Assembly (NCBI RefSeq): GCF_040581485.1
Contig: NC_090131.1
Span: 13,659,501 to 13,723,500 of the forward strand
DNA from: Linepithema humile
Taxonomy: Eukaryota; Arthropoda; Insecta; Hymenoptera; Formicidae
Direction of reading: 5' to 3'
DNA: 64,000 nucleotides
The position numbers and the translations under genes were made by a program. A model generated the notes under the pieces. That model made no database searches. It saw nothing but the letters and a program-made list of their open reading frames with translations, and had not been told where the DNA came from. Below are positions 36,757-48,480 of this stretch, piece by piece (position 1 is the stretch's first letter; each line of letters begins with the position of its first letter).

Positions 36757-39700
36757 ATGTTTTTTTTATTGAAATATATGATAATAATTTTACTAAATGA
36801 AACGTACGCGCAAATTACGCATGATATTGAAACAATATTACTGCCGGCATCGAATCCGACAGGCGCAATAAAGGTACGTGCGTTTTACAGTATAATTCTA
36901 TTTGTTGCTCGTTATTCGAGAATTATCAAATTTCTTTTTTAATTGTCATTCAAATTACAGATACCAATAACACTGAAAGTTTTCGGACGATTGATTCAAC
37001 TGAATCTGCGTAGAAGTGATCGAATTGTATCGCCTGCGTTCAAAGAATGGAAATATAATGCGAAAGGCGTGACAGAGAAATTGTTTAAATTAAACGTATC
37101 AAGTCATTGCTTTTATTATCATGAAGATCATATCAGCTCTGCGGTTATTAACTTTTGTCATGAACATGGATTGGTCAGTAATATCACATGAAAAACAAAC
37201 AGTTTTTAAATTTTTATGTGATTACTTGTGACCTTTATTATTTTTCGTTTTATATACAATGACACATAAAGAATAAATATATCTTTTTAAAAGCAGGAAG
37301 GATTTGTTTTTGTGGAGAACAACACGTTAGAGATACAGCCTTTGCGGAACGATTTCATGCCTATGTGTTTAATCTACGATTTTAGAGGACAATCTAATCT
37401 TTCACTTGGCAAACCTTATGTTATTAAAAAATCAATGGAATATTTTGCTGATTCAAGTCTTTACCACTGGGACATGTTTAAACTAAAGCGACGTCACGTG
37501 CGCAATGCGCAACAAAATTTAACTGTGGAACTTGCCGTTTTCTATGACGAAGCAGCATATAATACGTCCATGTCAATTTTGAACAATGATAAGGATAAGT
37601 TACACAATATGATATTAGACTATGTAAATCGTATCCAAAATGCTTTCAGTCGTCCGAGTTTGGATGCCTTTTTCAATATTACGTTAATAAGTTTAAAATA
37701 TCTGAAAGAACAGCAGTTAAATTTGCCAATTTCTGATGGCGACGCTAAAGAATTGCTCAATTCTTTTTGCACATACGTGAATTTTCTTAATCCTTCGGAC
37801 GATAATGATCCGCGTCACTGGGACATTGGCCTTTACTTAACCGGAATAAATCTTTATGAATATATTCACGTATTGCAACCGTATTACAGAACCGAAAAGA
37901 ATTATGATATTAAGGGAAGAACCTACCAAGATGGCGCATGCAATCCGCTTTTATCTTGCGCAATAGTAGAATTCCGTGATTCATCTGAAATCACATCATC
38001 TCTTGAAGCTATTTATAAGATCGGAAATCTGTAAGTTTTTGTATATTAGTTTTACGTATAGAGAATAAATTACATTTTATAATAAAATTTATTTAATTGT
38101 ACAATTGCACAATAAAATCAACAAGTAAACAGTCATTATTAAAAAAATTTATTCTTTAATTGTTTACCATGTTAACTATTACTAAATCATAAGATAAATA
38201 CGAATATTTCAATCAAATAATGCAAAGTAAAACATATATTTAAAATTAATAATTTATCTGATCAACAGTTTAGGATTAACACAAGAGCAAAGTTCTAGCG
38301 ATTCGCAAAAGTACGTAACATGGTCTAAGAATAGTAACAAAATTGAAAAACTCTGGGAAACAAAAACGTGTCTTAGAGATCAAGCAAAAACAATGATTTC
38401 CAAACCGGAAAACATCAATAATGACAATGCGGGACAGAACTTAACCATAGAACTTGCCGTTTTTATCGACGAAGCAGCATATAATAAGTCCATGTCTATT
38501 TTGGACAATGATGAGGATAAGTTACACAATATTATATTAGCGTACGTGAATCGCATCCAGGCTGCCTTTAATCGTCCAAGTTTGGATGTTTTTATGAATA
38601 TTACGTTAATACATTTAATTATGCTGAGAGAACAGCCGTCAAATTTGCCAATTTCTGACGGCAATGCTGGCGAATTGCTCTTTTCGTTCTGCACATACGC
38701 GGATTCTCTAAATTTTCCGAACGATAATAATCCGCATCACTGGGATATTGCCCTTTACTTAACCGGAATAAAACTTTATGAAAATGTTATGGTAAAATTT
38801 AAAACGCATGACAGAGATGAGAAGAATTTTCAGATTACGGGATATACTTACTTCGATAGCGTATGTAAGCCGCTTCTCTCATGCGCGATAGCAGAATTCC
38901 GTGACAAATCTGAAGTCGAATACCCTCTTACTGCTATTAAGATGATCGGAGAGCTGTAAGTTTTTAAGAACTAGTTTTACGTATAAATTGAAAATAAATA
39001 ACATTATATAATGGAATTTATTTAATTGTAGAATTGTACAATAAAATCAACAAGTAAACAATCATTTTAAAAAAATTTCATTCTTTAATTGTTTGTTATA
39101 TAAACTATTAATAAACTAAAAGATATTTAAGAATATTTTAATTAAACAATGCAAAGTAAGGCATATACTTAAAATTAATAATTTATCTGTTTTACAGTTT
39201 AGGATTAATACCAGAGCAAAGTTCTAGCAATTTGGAAAGGAATATAACATGGCCCGAGTATAATCGTAATGAAATGGAAACACTATGGGAAAGAAAAACA
39301 TGTCTTAGGGATCAAGCAAAAAGGATGAACTTTAAAAAGGAAAACATTGATAATACGCAAAAGAAATTGATCATAGAACTTGCCGTTTTTTTCGACGAAG
39401 CAGCATATCATATGTACATGCCTATTCTGGACAATGATGAGGATAAGTTACGCGATATGATACTAGCATACGTGAACCAAATTCAAGCTTTGTTGCATCA
39501 TTTAAGTTTTGGTGTTCTTGTTGATATTTCATTGGTAAAGTTGGTAATAATGGATAAACAGCTATCAAATTTGTCTACTTTCGACGGTAACCATACAAAG
39601 ATGATCAATTCATTCTGCGATTACTTGAATTTTTCGTATCCTAAAGACGGGATTGATTCGCTTCAGTGGGACATTGGCCTTTACCTGACCGGAATAAATC

Positions 39701-41112
39701 TATATGAGTCAGAAAAGGAACGAAAGCATTATAGTGTAGGAAGTTCTTTCGTCAATTACTCGTGTACCGAGATTTTATCGTGCGCTTTAGTAGAAATCAG
39801 TTCTACCGGTTCTAACGCAGTCTCGGGTTTTGCGACGTCTCGTGCTGCTGCTCATGAAATCGGCCATCTGTAAGTTTATGTATACTTTTTTATACAAATT
39901 AAGTATATAATATTTATTAGAAGAATTTTCATATTTGTTCAATTGTAAGATAAAACTACTCAGAGTTTTAAAGAGATATAGTTTTTTAAGGTGTAAAACT
40001 TCTTAGTAACTACAAAGTATTTAAAAATATTGCAGATAAGGCATATTTTCGAAAGTAATAATTTAATTGTTCAAAAGATTAGGAATGAAACACGATAATG
40101 ACTTCATCAATTCGACGTGTGCGAAAAGCAGATACATAATGACAGATTTTCAATATTTGCGGAGACAAGTAACATGGTCCGAGTGTAGTCGTAACATTAC
40201 AAAAAATCTCAGGAAAAGAAAACCGTGTCTTCTCGATCATACAAGACGAGAAGAGACCGAAAATCCATATGCACGGGGCCATTCGCGTTATCACGATTTG
40301 CCAGGAAGAGAATGAACCGCCAAAGAGCAATGTGAATTATTTTTACGCGACAAAGATGCAAACGTAGTCACGTTGCATGATATATGTCAAGTCTTACAAT
40401 GCGAAACGCCTCGCAAAAATGAGTATTTCTTTGCCGGACCTGCGTTGGATGGTATGTCTTTTTTGTAATTAAGGAGTTCAATCTAAAGTTTTGAACTAAA
40501 TTTTTTTTAGGAACACGTTGTGCACTCGAGAAAGAATGTCGCGGCGGAGAATGCGTGGCCGTTATCGAACCACCATACATTTTTCCGTATTGTGAAGACA
40601 ATAATTGGAGTGAATGGAAAGAAGACTCCTGTAAAAGCAGTTGCTTGACGCAATCCAAAGGCGTGGTAATCAAACGACGTTTTTGCACACATGGTACTTA
40701 CAAAACGGCTAGTTGTAATGGGCCATATTACGACGTGGTTCTTTGCAATGACTCAAGACTTTGCACTGGAAAACGCAAAAGAATTACCGAATATGCTACC
40801 ATAAAATGCACCGAATACAATTTAAAGGTGAAAAAGGGAGGCGGAAAATATTTCAACTATGATCCAGAAAATGGGCCGGGATGGAAGGTCATTCATGATA
40901 AGACGAAACCGTGGATAGCCTGTACCGTATATTGCCGACGAATTGTATCTGCTGCAAAAAAGCAATATGAATATGTGGCACGCCTGGAAATGCTCGACTT
41001 AGATATCGACCCATACTTTCCAGATGGGACACGGTGTCACTACGAAGATGGCCAGAATTATTACTGCCTCCAGCATTACTGTCTACCGGAAAACTACTCA
41101 ATCCAAGAATAA
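36757..41112 (+). pseudogene. Metalloprotease gene B: three catalytic domains, in-frame stop
   Basis: Proposed exons: 36757-36873, 36961-37173, 37297-38030, 38269-38955, 39198-39869, 40078-40451 and 40511-41112, with splice sites and phases matching gene A. After the signal peptide and propeptide there are three successive reprolysin-type domains, made by repetition of the catalytic exon. In the first two the zinc site is replaced (YKIGNLLGLTQEQ and KMIGELLGLIPEQ), losing every zinc ligand and the catalytic Glu. The third keeps HEIGHLLGMKHDN. A TGA at 40313-40315 in exon 6 stands where gene A has a Trp codon, so the Cys-rich and thrombospondin parts downstream (open through 41112) would be cut off. 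It may be a recent pseudogene, or it may make a short protein. Confidence 0.8.
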
Positions 41113-41636
41113 TTGTCGAGAGCTTCTTGATATGTGTAGAGTAGGATTTAAGAAAAAATAAAATTGCAAATACGCATAAATCAATTTGAAATCATTTACA
41201 ATTTGTTAAGCATCAATTCTAGAGCCCGTTGAACAAGCGATGTTACTTTTTATTTTACGTAAGAAATCTATTTTTTGTTACAAAAATCAAATTTATAAAA
41301 AATACGTAACATTATCAACATAAAAAATAAATTCTATCAATTACATTGTTATGATTGCAGAAGGAAAACAAATTAATAGTTATAAATTGACATATTTATG
41401 AAAAAAGAATATAATTTTAAATAAGTGTTCCGAATTAATTTAGCATCTGTATCTATATTCGTCATTAGTACCTGTGTTTTATTCCTCATCAAGTGCGCCG
41501 TTACAGCTACGGCTAATGCAACCAAGCGCATTAGAAGTAGCGTTATCGAATTATAAGTTGGTTGTTCTTTCATAAAAACATCGATTACTTAATGTTCAAA
41601 CCTTATGAATTTTATAACGAACTATTAAAATATATA
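41113..41636. repeat. Host 3' flank of gene B, duplicated at 30915-31460
   Basis: This matches the 3' flank of the relic copy up to actattaaaatata, where the relic continues as a TA microsatellite but this copy meets a MITE. It marks the last recognisable host sequence before viral DNA. Confidence 0.8.
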
Positions 41637-42097
41637 CAGGGTGTCTGGCAATAATCGCCCCACCGGTCATATACAGGTAGAGGAGGTCAAATCGAGTAGA
41701 AAAGTCCTTTACCATTTTTTAATTTTCATAATAAGTACTGAGTAATTAACGAAAAAAGATCGGCGAATCCGCGCGAGTAAAGCGCGCGCGGTGAGAAGGA
41801 CGTCCCACTGCTACGCGATCACTAGGACACAAGGATCTAGCGTTACGCGCCGCTCGTATGTTGCCATTGTCATTTGTAGAGCGCTCCTCCCAACGCTTCA
41901 TCGCGCGCCTAGTGATCGCATAGCAGTGGGATGTCCTTCTCACCGCGCGCGCTTTACTCGCGCGGATTCGCCGATCTTTTTTCGTTAATTACTCAGTACT
42001 TATTATGAAAATTAAAAAATGGTAAAGGACTTTTCTACTCGATTTGACCTCCTCTACCTGTATATGACCGGTGGGGCGATTATTGCCAGACACCCTG
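41637..42097. mobile_element. 461-bp foldback MITE at the host-virus border
   Basis: The termini cagggtgtctggcaataatc and its exact complement continue as inverted arms of about 190 bp (ggtagaggaggtcaaatcga; gatcggcgaatccgcgcgag), with a GC-rich centre. tata flanks both ends. On its left is host sequence. On its right the tryptophan-repeat gene begins immediately, and the last 15 codons of that frame run into the MITE. Confidence 0.88.
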
Positions 42098-42977
42098 TAT
42101 AATCCCAATCCACTCTGTCCTCGAACTCTCGGATGAAATCCTCAGATAGTTTTTGATATTCTGATATTAATTCCCAATCAACTTCGTCCTCGAATTCTCT
42201 GATGAAATCCTCAGATAGTTTTTGGTATACAGATATATAATCAAGATTAATCTTGTTCTTCAAATTTACAACAAAATCTTCTGATAGTTTTTGATATCTA
42301 GATATTGATTTCCAGTCAACTTTGTCACAAAATTCTCTAATGAAATTCTCCGATAGTTTTTGATGTCTAGATGTACGTTCCCAATCGACTCTGTCGTTAA
42401 ATTCTCTAATAAAATTCTCCGATAGTTTTTGATGCATAGATACGAGGTTCCAATCGACTCTGTTCTCGAACTCTCTGATGAAATCCTCCGATAATTCTTG
42501 GTATTCTGATATACATTTCCAATCTACAGTATCATTAAATTCTCTGATAAAATTTTCTGATAAATTTTGGTATTTAGATGTTAGTTCCCAATCGACTCTG
42601 TCGTTAAATTCTCTGATAAAATCTTCCGATAATTTTTGGCGTTTAGATATAAACGTCCAATATACTTTATGATTAAATATATTTTCGAATTCTCTGATAA
42701 AATTTTCTGATAATGTCTGATGTTTTACTATATATGTCCAATTTACTTTATTATTAAATTTTCTAATCATATTTTCTGTAAGATTTTGATATATAGATAT
42801 AAGATCCCAATCTAACTGATCTTGAAATCCTTTGATAAATTGTTCTTGTAGTTTTATATATTTAGATATATATTTCCAGTCTATTATTGTAGATATAATG
42901 TATTTTTCTATATATTTTCTTAAGTAAGGTATATTGTAAAATTCAACTATTTCTTGCATTTTTAGTTTTTCGCACAT
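42098..42977 (-). pseudogene. Tryptophan-repeat protein, C-terminus cut by MITE
   Basis: Viral-type repeat protein; the open frame runs on into the MITE to 42054. After a short N-terminal part (MCEKLKMQEIVEFYNIPYL) there are about a dozen units of 22-26 residues built on the pattern LSxxFIREFxDxVDWxxISxYQK. An invariant DW or NW gives the family its name. This is the pattern of the tryptophan repeat gene family described in Melanoplus sanguinipes entomopoxvirus; the molecular role is unknown. The units near the C-terminus are very alike, suggesting recent internal expansion. The natural C-terminus is missing. Confidence 0.75.
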
Positions 42978-43109
42978 TACAATAATATGTCAAGTTTACT
43001 ATCAAAAAAGTTGATTATTAAATTTAATAATTTAATATTAAAGATTATGTTGTTTTATTTTAATATCATTAACATATATTTAAAAGAATTCTCAATATAC
43101 AATGGAAAA

Positions 43110-43274
43110 TTATAACTCGATATCACTCGATGTATGTATGTTGTCTGAATTTATGATTTTATCTATTTGTTTAATAAACTCGTCGTTTGTGTTTAGAGAT
43201 CTAAATTTGAAATAAAATACTAACAATCCCAAAGTAAAACATATTAAAACTAAAACAAATAATATAATAGTCAT
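43110..43274 (-). CDS. Small membrane protein, 54 aa
   Basis: A short open frame: an N-terminal hydrophobic segment of about 20 residues (TIILFVLVLICFTLGLLVFY), then a basic turn (KFRS) and a polar tail ending TSSDIEL. This is a single-pass membrane protein layout. It starts in a TAAATG context, back to back with the 273-aa gene, with only four bases between the two start codons. Small membrane proteins are common in poxviruses, but I cannot assign a family. Confidence 0.6.
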   Translation of the reverse strand: MTIILFVLVLICFTLGLLVFYFKFRSLNTNDEFIKQIDKIINSDNIHTSSDIEL

Positions 43275-43281
43275 TTAAATG
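43272..43281. promoter_or_regulatory. Bidirectional TAAATG start element
   Basis: The palindrome CATTTAAATG supplies TAAATG to both divergent genes. TAAAT overlapping the ATG is the classical poxvirus late promoter/initiator context. Confidence 0.6.
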
Positions 43282-44100
43282 GATAACGTTTATTATTATT
43301 TGTCAGGAAGTTTTATAAATTATAATCATATATTTTTAAACCAAGTTACAAATACTTTATCAGATAATTATTTGAAAATAACATCTATAGACGAGAATGT
43401 AGATATATTTAAGAATTTAATTTTTGAAAGTGTTATATATCCTAAAAGATTATATATATATAATTGTTTTGATGAAATATTTTATGAAATAAAGTTTAAG
43501 TTGGATATATGTAATTATATAATGATACAAAACAACTTACTTTTAAGTTTAAACAATGGTAAGAATATAATTAAGATTATATTAAAATTGAATAATGGAA
43601 TTGTACAAATACTTGATGAAAAACTTAGTGATATTCCATATCTACTAGATATGGAAAATACTATATTACTATTGTACAATTCTACAAATATTAAAGAGTT
43701 GAAACATTTAGACGATATAGATTATGTAGTTAAAGATGATATATTTAAAGAAGATAATATCGTCATTAAAAAATTACTTAAATTCAAGAGTGAAAAATAT
43801 TCAGGTATTATGTATGTAACTGATTTTAAAAATAAGTACTTGTTTGAAGTTTCTAAAAACGAGATAAAGGATGTATCGTTTGGAAATGTTTACATATTTA
43901 ATAGCGACATAATTGATTGTTTTAATTTAAATGATACAAGTTTATTAATAATGTTATATAGAAGAAGCAAGAAAGGCTTAAAGTATTATATATTTACAAA
44001 ACAAGACGGGAGTTACATAAAATTTAAGACTATAAATGATGTTATTTCCTATTTGGATGATTATTACACTATAATAAGGGAGTCTGTATATGTAAAATAG
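43279..44100 (+). CDS. Uncharacterised viral-type protein, 273 aa
   Basis: One uninterrupted frame, very rich in Ile, Asn, Lys, Asp and Tyr, matching the AT-rich codon use of its neighbours. No signal peptide, membrane segment or known motif is visible. Its pattern of short alternating beta-like stretches suggests an all-beta or alpha/beta globular protein. It starts in a TTTAAATGG context and ends 36 bases before the reductase gene on the same strand. It is intact, unlike several neighbours. Confidence 0.65.
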   Translation: MDNVYYYLSGSFINYNHIFLNQVTNTLSDNYLKITSIDENVDIFKNLIFESVIYPKRLYIYNCFDEIFYEIKFKLDICNYIMIQNNLLLSLNNGKNIIKIILKLNNGIVQILDEKLSDIPYLLDMENTILLLYNSTNIKELKHLDDIDYVVKDDIFKEDNIVIKKLLKFKSEKYSGIMYVTDFKNKYLFEVSKNEIKDVSFGNVYIFNSDIIDCFNLNDTSLLIMLYRRSKKGLKYYIFTKQDGSYIKFKTINDVISYLDDYYTIIRESVYVK

Positions 44101-44136
44101 TAAAGTTTTTGAAATTTTATAGATTTATGTATAAAA

Positions 44137-46147
44137 ATGAACTTAATTAAGAGAAATAAGTCTGTTGAAGAATATTGTAAGATAAAATTATTTAATTCTT
44201 TAAGAAAAATATCTAATGATTTAGATATAACTAATGATAACCTAACTTCTTTTATAGATAAGTTAAATATAACTAATAATATAACAACAGAAGAATTAGT
44301 TGATTATGTATCTGGTTATTTATACGAAAAAGTACTTAATAATTACGATTATGCAGTTTTAGCATCTAGAGTTGTTTTGTTTAATATTAATAAATCTGGT
44401 TTTAAAACATTTGATGAATATGTTAACTTTTTTGTTGATATATTTAATAATGATTTTATTGATACATATAATAGATATAAGGACGATATTAACGAAATAG
44501 TTTTGCATGATAAATATGTTTCTAATTATATAGGACTTAAAACATTGACATCTTATTTGTTGAAGTACAACAATAAGATAGAAAATCCTTGTTATATATG
44601 GATGAGAGTATCTATTTCTATAAATAGTAAGTATGACTCAGATATTGAAAGTATAAAGAAGACGTATAAGTCACTATTGAATGGATTTTATATACACGGA
44701 TCTCCTACATTATTTAATTCTGGACTTAAAAACCAACAGTTATCTAGTTGTTATTTATTACAGATGGATGATAGTATAGATAGTATTTATGATTCTTTGA
44801 AGGACATTGCAAAGATATCTCAAGGAGCCGGTGGTGTAGGACTTGGTATAACCGGTATAAGAAACGAAGGTTCTAAGATAAGAAAGGTTGATATATCTAA
44901 TGGTATAGTAGGAGTTTTAAAAAATATTAATTCAACGGTCAATTATGTAAACCAATCTGGTAAAAGACCAGGATCTGCTGCTGTATATTTAGAACCATGG
45001 CATTCTGATATATTAAAATTTGTAGGCGCTAAAAGATTTTTACAAAACGAGGAATTTTCAGCAAAAGATTTATTTTATGGATTATGGATTCCTGATATAT
45101 TTATGAGAAGAGTTAAATCAGGAGGTAAGTGGTCGCTGTTTGATCCTAGCGTATGTAAGAACTTACACAATACACACGGAAAAGAGTTCGAGGAACTGTA
45201 TGAATATTATGAAAACAAAGGTATGTATACAGATCAGATAGATCCTAGAGATTTGTGGGATAAAATTATAGATACTCAGATAGAAACTGGAGGTCCTTAT
45301 ATTTTATTTAAAGATACGTGTAACATACAATCTAATCAAAATAATCTTGGTACAATTAGATGTAGTAATCTTTGTGCTGAAATAATACAATATTCATCAT
45401 CCAAAAGTATATCAGTTTGTAATTTAGCATCTATAAATTTGGTAAAGATGTTAAGAAATAATAAATTTGATTTTAACTTACTTAAAGAAACTGTTGAGTT
45501 GATAGTAGAAAATCTTAATAAGATTATAGATGTAAATCATTATCCGTCCGATAGTGCATCATTATCAAATCTAGAAAATAGACCTATAGGTATAGGAGTT
45601 CAAGATTTAGCTGACTTATTTCATGAAATGAAATATTCATACGAAGACGAAGAGGCTAAATTGTTAAACAAGAATATATTCGAATCTATATATTATTATG
45701 CATTAAATAAAAGTTGTAATTTGGCTAGAAAATATAATAAAACATATAAAAATTATAGTACATCTCTTGTTTCAAAAGGATTACTTCATTTCGATTTCTA
45801 TGATCTAAACGATTATAAGTTTATTAATGATTTCGATTCTCTTAGATTAAAGATTAGAAAATTTGGACTATATAATAGTTTGTTAATTGCTCAAATGCCA
45901 ACAGCAACAACATCTCAGATATTAGGGAATTACGATTGTGTTGAACCTTGGATATGTAATATATACTATAAAAAAGTGCTAAATGGGAATTTTAAAATTG
46001 TTAATAGAAGAATGTATGATGATATTAAAAAAATTGGATTGTGGGATGATAACATGAAGAATAAAATATTAAATAATAACGGATCTATAAGAAATATTTT
46101 ATCAATACCTGAAAATATAAGAAGAATATATAAGACAATATATGAAT
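44137..46147 (+). pseudogene. Ribonucleotide reductase large subunit, 5' part (split by BEL/Pao)
   Basis: Class I reductase alpha subunit, which makes deoxynucleotides from ribonucleoside diphosphates. About 670 codons are open here; the remaining C-terminal part is at 51886-52117, beyond a retrotransposon. Visible parts: N-terminal ATP-cone (MNLIKRNKSVEEYCKIKL, residues 1-90), the active-site Cys in SSCYLL (about 200), NLCAE with the radical-site Cys and Glu (about 410-414) and VCNLASI (about 427). PTATTSQILG follows. The start has ATG in a TAAAAATG context. The frame runs into the LTR and stops four codons later. The separated part carries the radical-transfer Tyr pair and the CxxC tail, so this fragment alone could not be a complete enzyme. 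Confidence 0.93.
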
Positions 46148-46572
46148 TGTTGCGACATTAAATATTAGTTGCGATAAAAACACGCGTGGGCCCACGAAAA
46201 AGGTTTCGCCGACTTCAGTCGGCATGCGACAAAGGCTTCGCCGACCTAAGACAACAAACAACCAACATGTCCGGCGTTAGCCGATAACCGCGTCACATAA
46301 GATTATGACCATTTAGATTGGTTACTTAAAATGTATTTCTTCTGATTGGTTCCCTTCTACCACCGCAAGATGCTATATAAGCAGCGAGATTAATTCACGA
46401 AGTTTAGATCTGTATAATATCGCGACTTTATAACAAGCCGAGATACATACGAGGCCGAATCCTCTGAAACCTACAGTATTATTTGTACGAAATATAACAT
46501 AATCACAAATAAACATAGATACGAAACTAATACATTGAGTGAACTTCTTTGTATAAAAATCACGATACGACA
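46148..46572 (+). repeat. 5' LTR of the BEL/Pao element
   Basis: 425 bp, with a TATA box (tatataa at 46374-46380) and a short hairpin gccgacttcagtcggc near 46209. Confidence 0.95.
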
Positions 46573-46590
46573 TGGTGCCTCCTGTGAGGT
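46573..46590 (+). other. Primer-binding site
   Basis: tggtgcctcctgtgaggt directly abuts the 5' LTR. The TGGTGC start would pair with a tRNA ending GCACCA, as tRNA-Gly does, but the match beyond six bases is poor. Confidence 0.55.
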
Positions 46591-46615
46591 AGAGAGACTG
46601 ACAAGCAGCAGTTTC

Positions 46616-47285
46616 TTCGAACACTGACGACCAACAGTTTCCTCGACCATTGGACGATCGGGAGACTGACAAGCAGCAGTTTCCTCGACCACTGGACGAT
46701 CGGGAGATTGACGAACAACAGTTTCCTCAACCATTGGACGATCGGGAGACTGACAAGCAGCAGTTTCCTCGACCACTGGACGATCGGGAGATTGACGAAC
46801 AACAGTTTCCTCGACCATTGGACGATCGGGAGATTGACAAGCAGCAGTTTCCTCGACCACTGGACGATCGGGAGATTGACGAACAACAGTTTCCTCGACC
46901 ATTGGACGATCGGGAGACTGACAAGCAGCAGTTTCCTCGACCACTGGACGATCGGGAGATTGACGAACAACAGTTTCCTCGACCATTGGACGATCGGGAG
47001 ACTGACAAGCAGCAGTTTCCTCGACCACTGGACGATCGGGAGATTGACGAACAACAGTTTCCTCGACCATTGGACGATCGGGAGACTGACGAGCAGCAGT
47101 TTCCTCGACCACTGGACGATCGGGAGATTAACGAACAACAGTTTCCTCGACCATTGGACGATCGGGAGACTGACAAGCAGCAGTTTCCTCGACCACTGGA
47201 CGATCGGGAGATTGACGAACAACAGTTCCTCGACCATTGGACGATCGGGAAGCTGACGAGCAGCAGTTTCCTCGACCACTGGACG
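46616..47285. repeat. 42-bp tandem repeat in the BEL/Pao leader
   Basis: About 16 copies of a 42-base unit (cagtttcctcgaccactgga followed by cgatcgggagattgacgaac and aa), alternating between two slightly different versions to give an 84-base higher order. It lies between primer-binding site and gag. Because 42 is a multiple of three, several frames on both strands stay open; none looks like a genuine gene. Confidence 0.9.
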
Positions 47286-47426
47286 AACGACAACAGAAAG
47301 CGAAGCTGAAGGACAGACTATACGACGAAATATAAAGGCTAACGGCAAGTACATTCAACGTATTTATTTGGTTGTCGATCAAGCGATTTCTTTCATCCCT
47401 TATCATTTAAAAAAAAGGGGCATACA

Positions 47427-48201
47427 ATGGCCGATAAAGCAAAACTTTTGATACAGAAACGAACATCTTTAAAGGCACAAATAACTAATTTATCGAAGTT
47501 ATTACAAAAGGGTCGATATGATAAATCCGCGCTAAAATTACGCATGATACGTGTTACTGAACTTTATCACGCTTACGAAGAATACAATGACGAACTTATA
47601 TTACTAGATCCGAGTGATAGCCATACTGATGAATTCGCGCACATACAAGCAACACGTCGCGTCGCTGGCTGCGTTAGGAATTAACGTCGGATCTGAAATA
47701 CTCGTAAACTTATTAGAGAGTAAATTACCAAGGAACACCGCAGAAAAATGGGAAGAGTCGCTTAGCCGAGACGAATTTCCAAAAGTCGACGAGTTGTACG
47801 AATATCTATATAAAACCGCAGTTCGAGTTTCGAAACGTAGTCGAACAGAAACTTTCAAACGGGAAGATAACAAGGAATCGCCTTTGGCAAAAAGGAGGCG
47901 AACGTCTAATAAAACATTTATAGTTAACGCGGCTAACAATTGCGTAGTTTGCAAGGTTAATCAACATCAGTTATTTAAGTACGATAAATTCAAAAAAATG
48001 AGTGTACCCGAACGCATCGAGGTCATAAAAAACGCGAAGCTCTGTTTCAATTGTATGCGTTCCCATAGAGGCGTTCCCTGTGTTTACACTACTTGTACCA
48101 TATGTCAAAGACGGCATAACACTCTCTTACATCTTGATAGACATCCAGTCACAACAACAAAAACCGACGCTACTGAAAAGAAAACTGAAAAATCCAGATG
48201 A
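47427..48201 (+). pseudogene. BEL/Pao gag, deleted and frameshifted
   Basis: The N-terminal part (MADKAKLLIQKRTSLKAQIT) is open to 47684. A second frame from about 47640 gives HVASLAALGINVGSEILVNL and then a Cys-rich zinc-knuckle region (CVVC, CFNCMRSHRGVPC, CTICQRRHNTLLH). The central gag region normally between these parts is missing, and the two pieces are in different frames. An in-frame stop ends the second piece. Confidence 0.85.
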
Positions 48202-48270
48202 CTAGCAGAGTTATCGAGCGATAATACAATCTGTCTCGCTACGATCTCACCCGCGTTTATACCTCAATTA

Positions 48271-48477
48271 ATGACGACCGCCACGGTATTTGTACGGAAT
48301 CGCGAATGCCATTTAGTAAAATGTCGAGCATTATTAGACACATGCGCTACAGCTAACTTTATTTCTGAACGATTAGTGAGAGAATTAGGACTTTGTGTTA
48401 CTTCATGCGCCTTACCGATCGGCACAATTAATTCTATGAATACAATATCAAAAGGTGTTGTTCAAATTACCATTTAA
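48271..48477 (+). pseudogene. BEL/Pao aspartic protease fragment
   Basis: 68 codons containing ALLDTCATANFISERLV, the aspartic protease active-site region of the Pao group, ended by a TAA at 48475. The continuation (RSVDLLIGAGATL) lies in the next open frame. Confidence 0.75.
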
Positions 48478-48480
48478 TCA

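Noticed and set aside
46616..47285. CRISPR-like array
   Set aside because: No unique spacers; units abut directly, vary in two alternating forms, and the genome is eukaryotic.
46471..47406. Several long open frames on both strands in the 42-bp repeat
   Set aside because: A 42-base period keeps frames open automatically. The proteins are pure repeat, overlap in all frames and lie in a retrotransposon leader.
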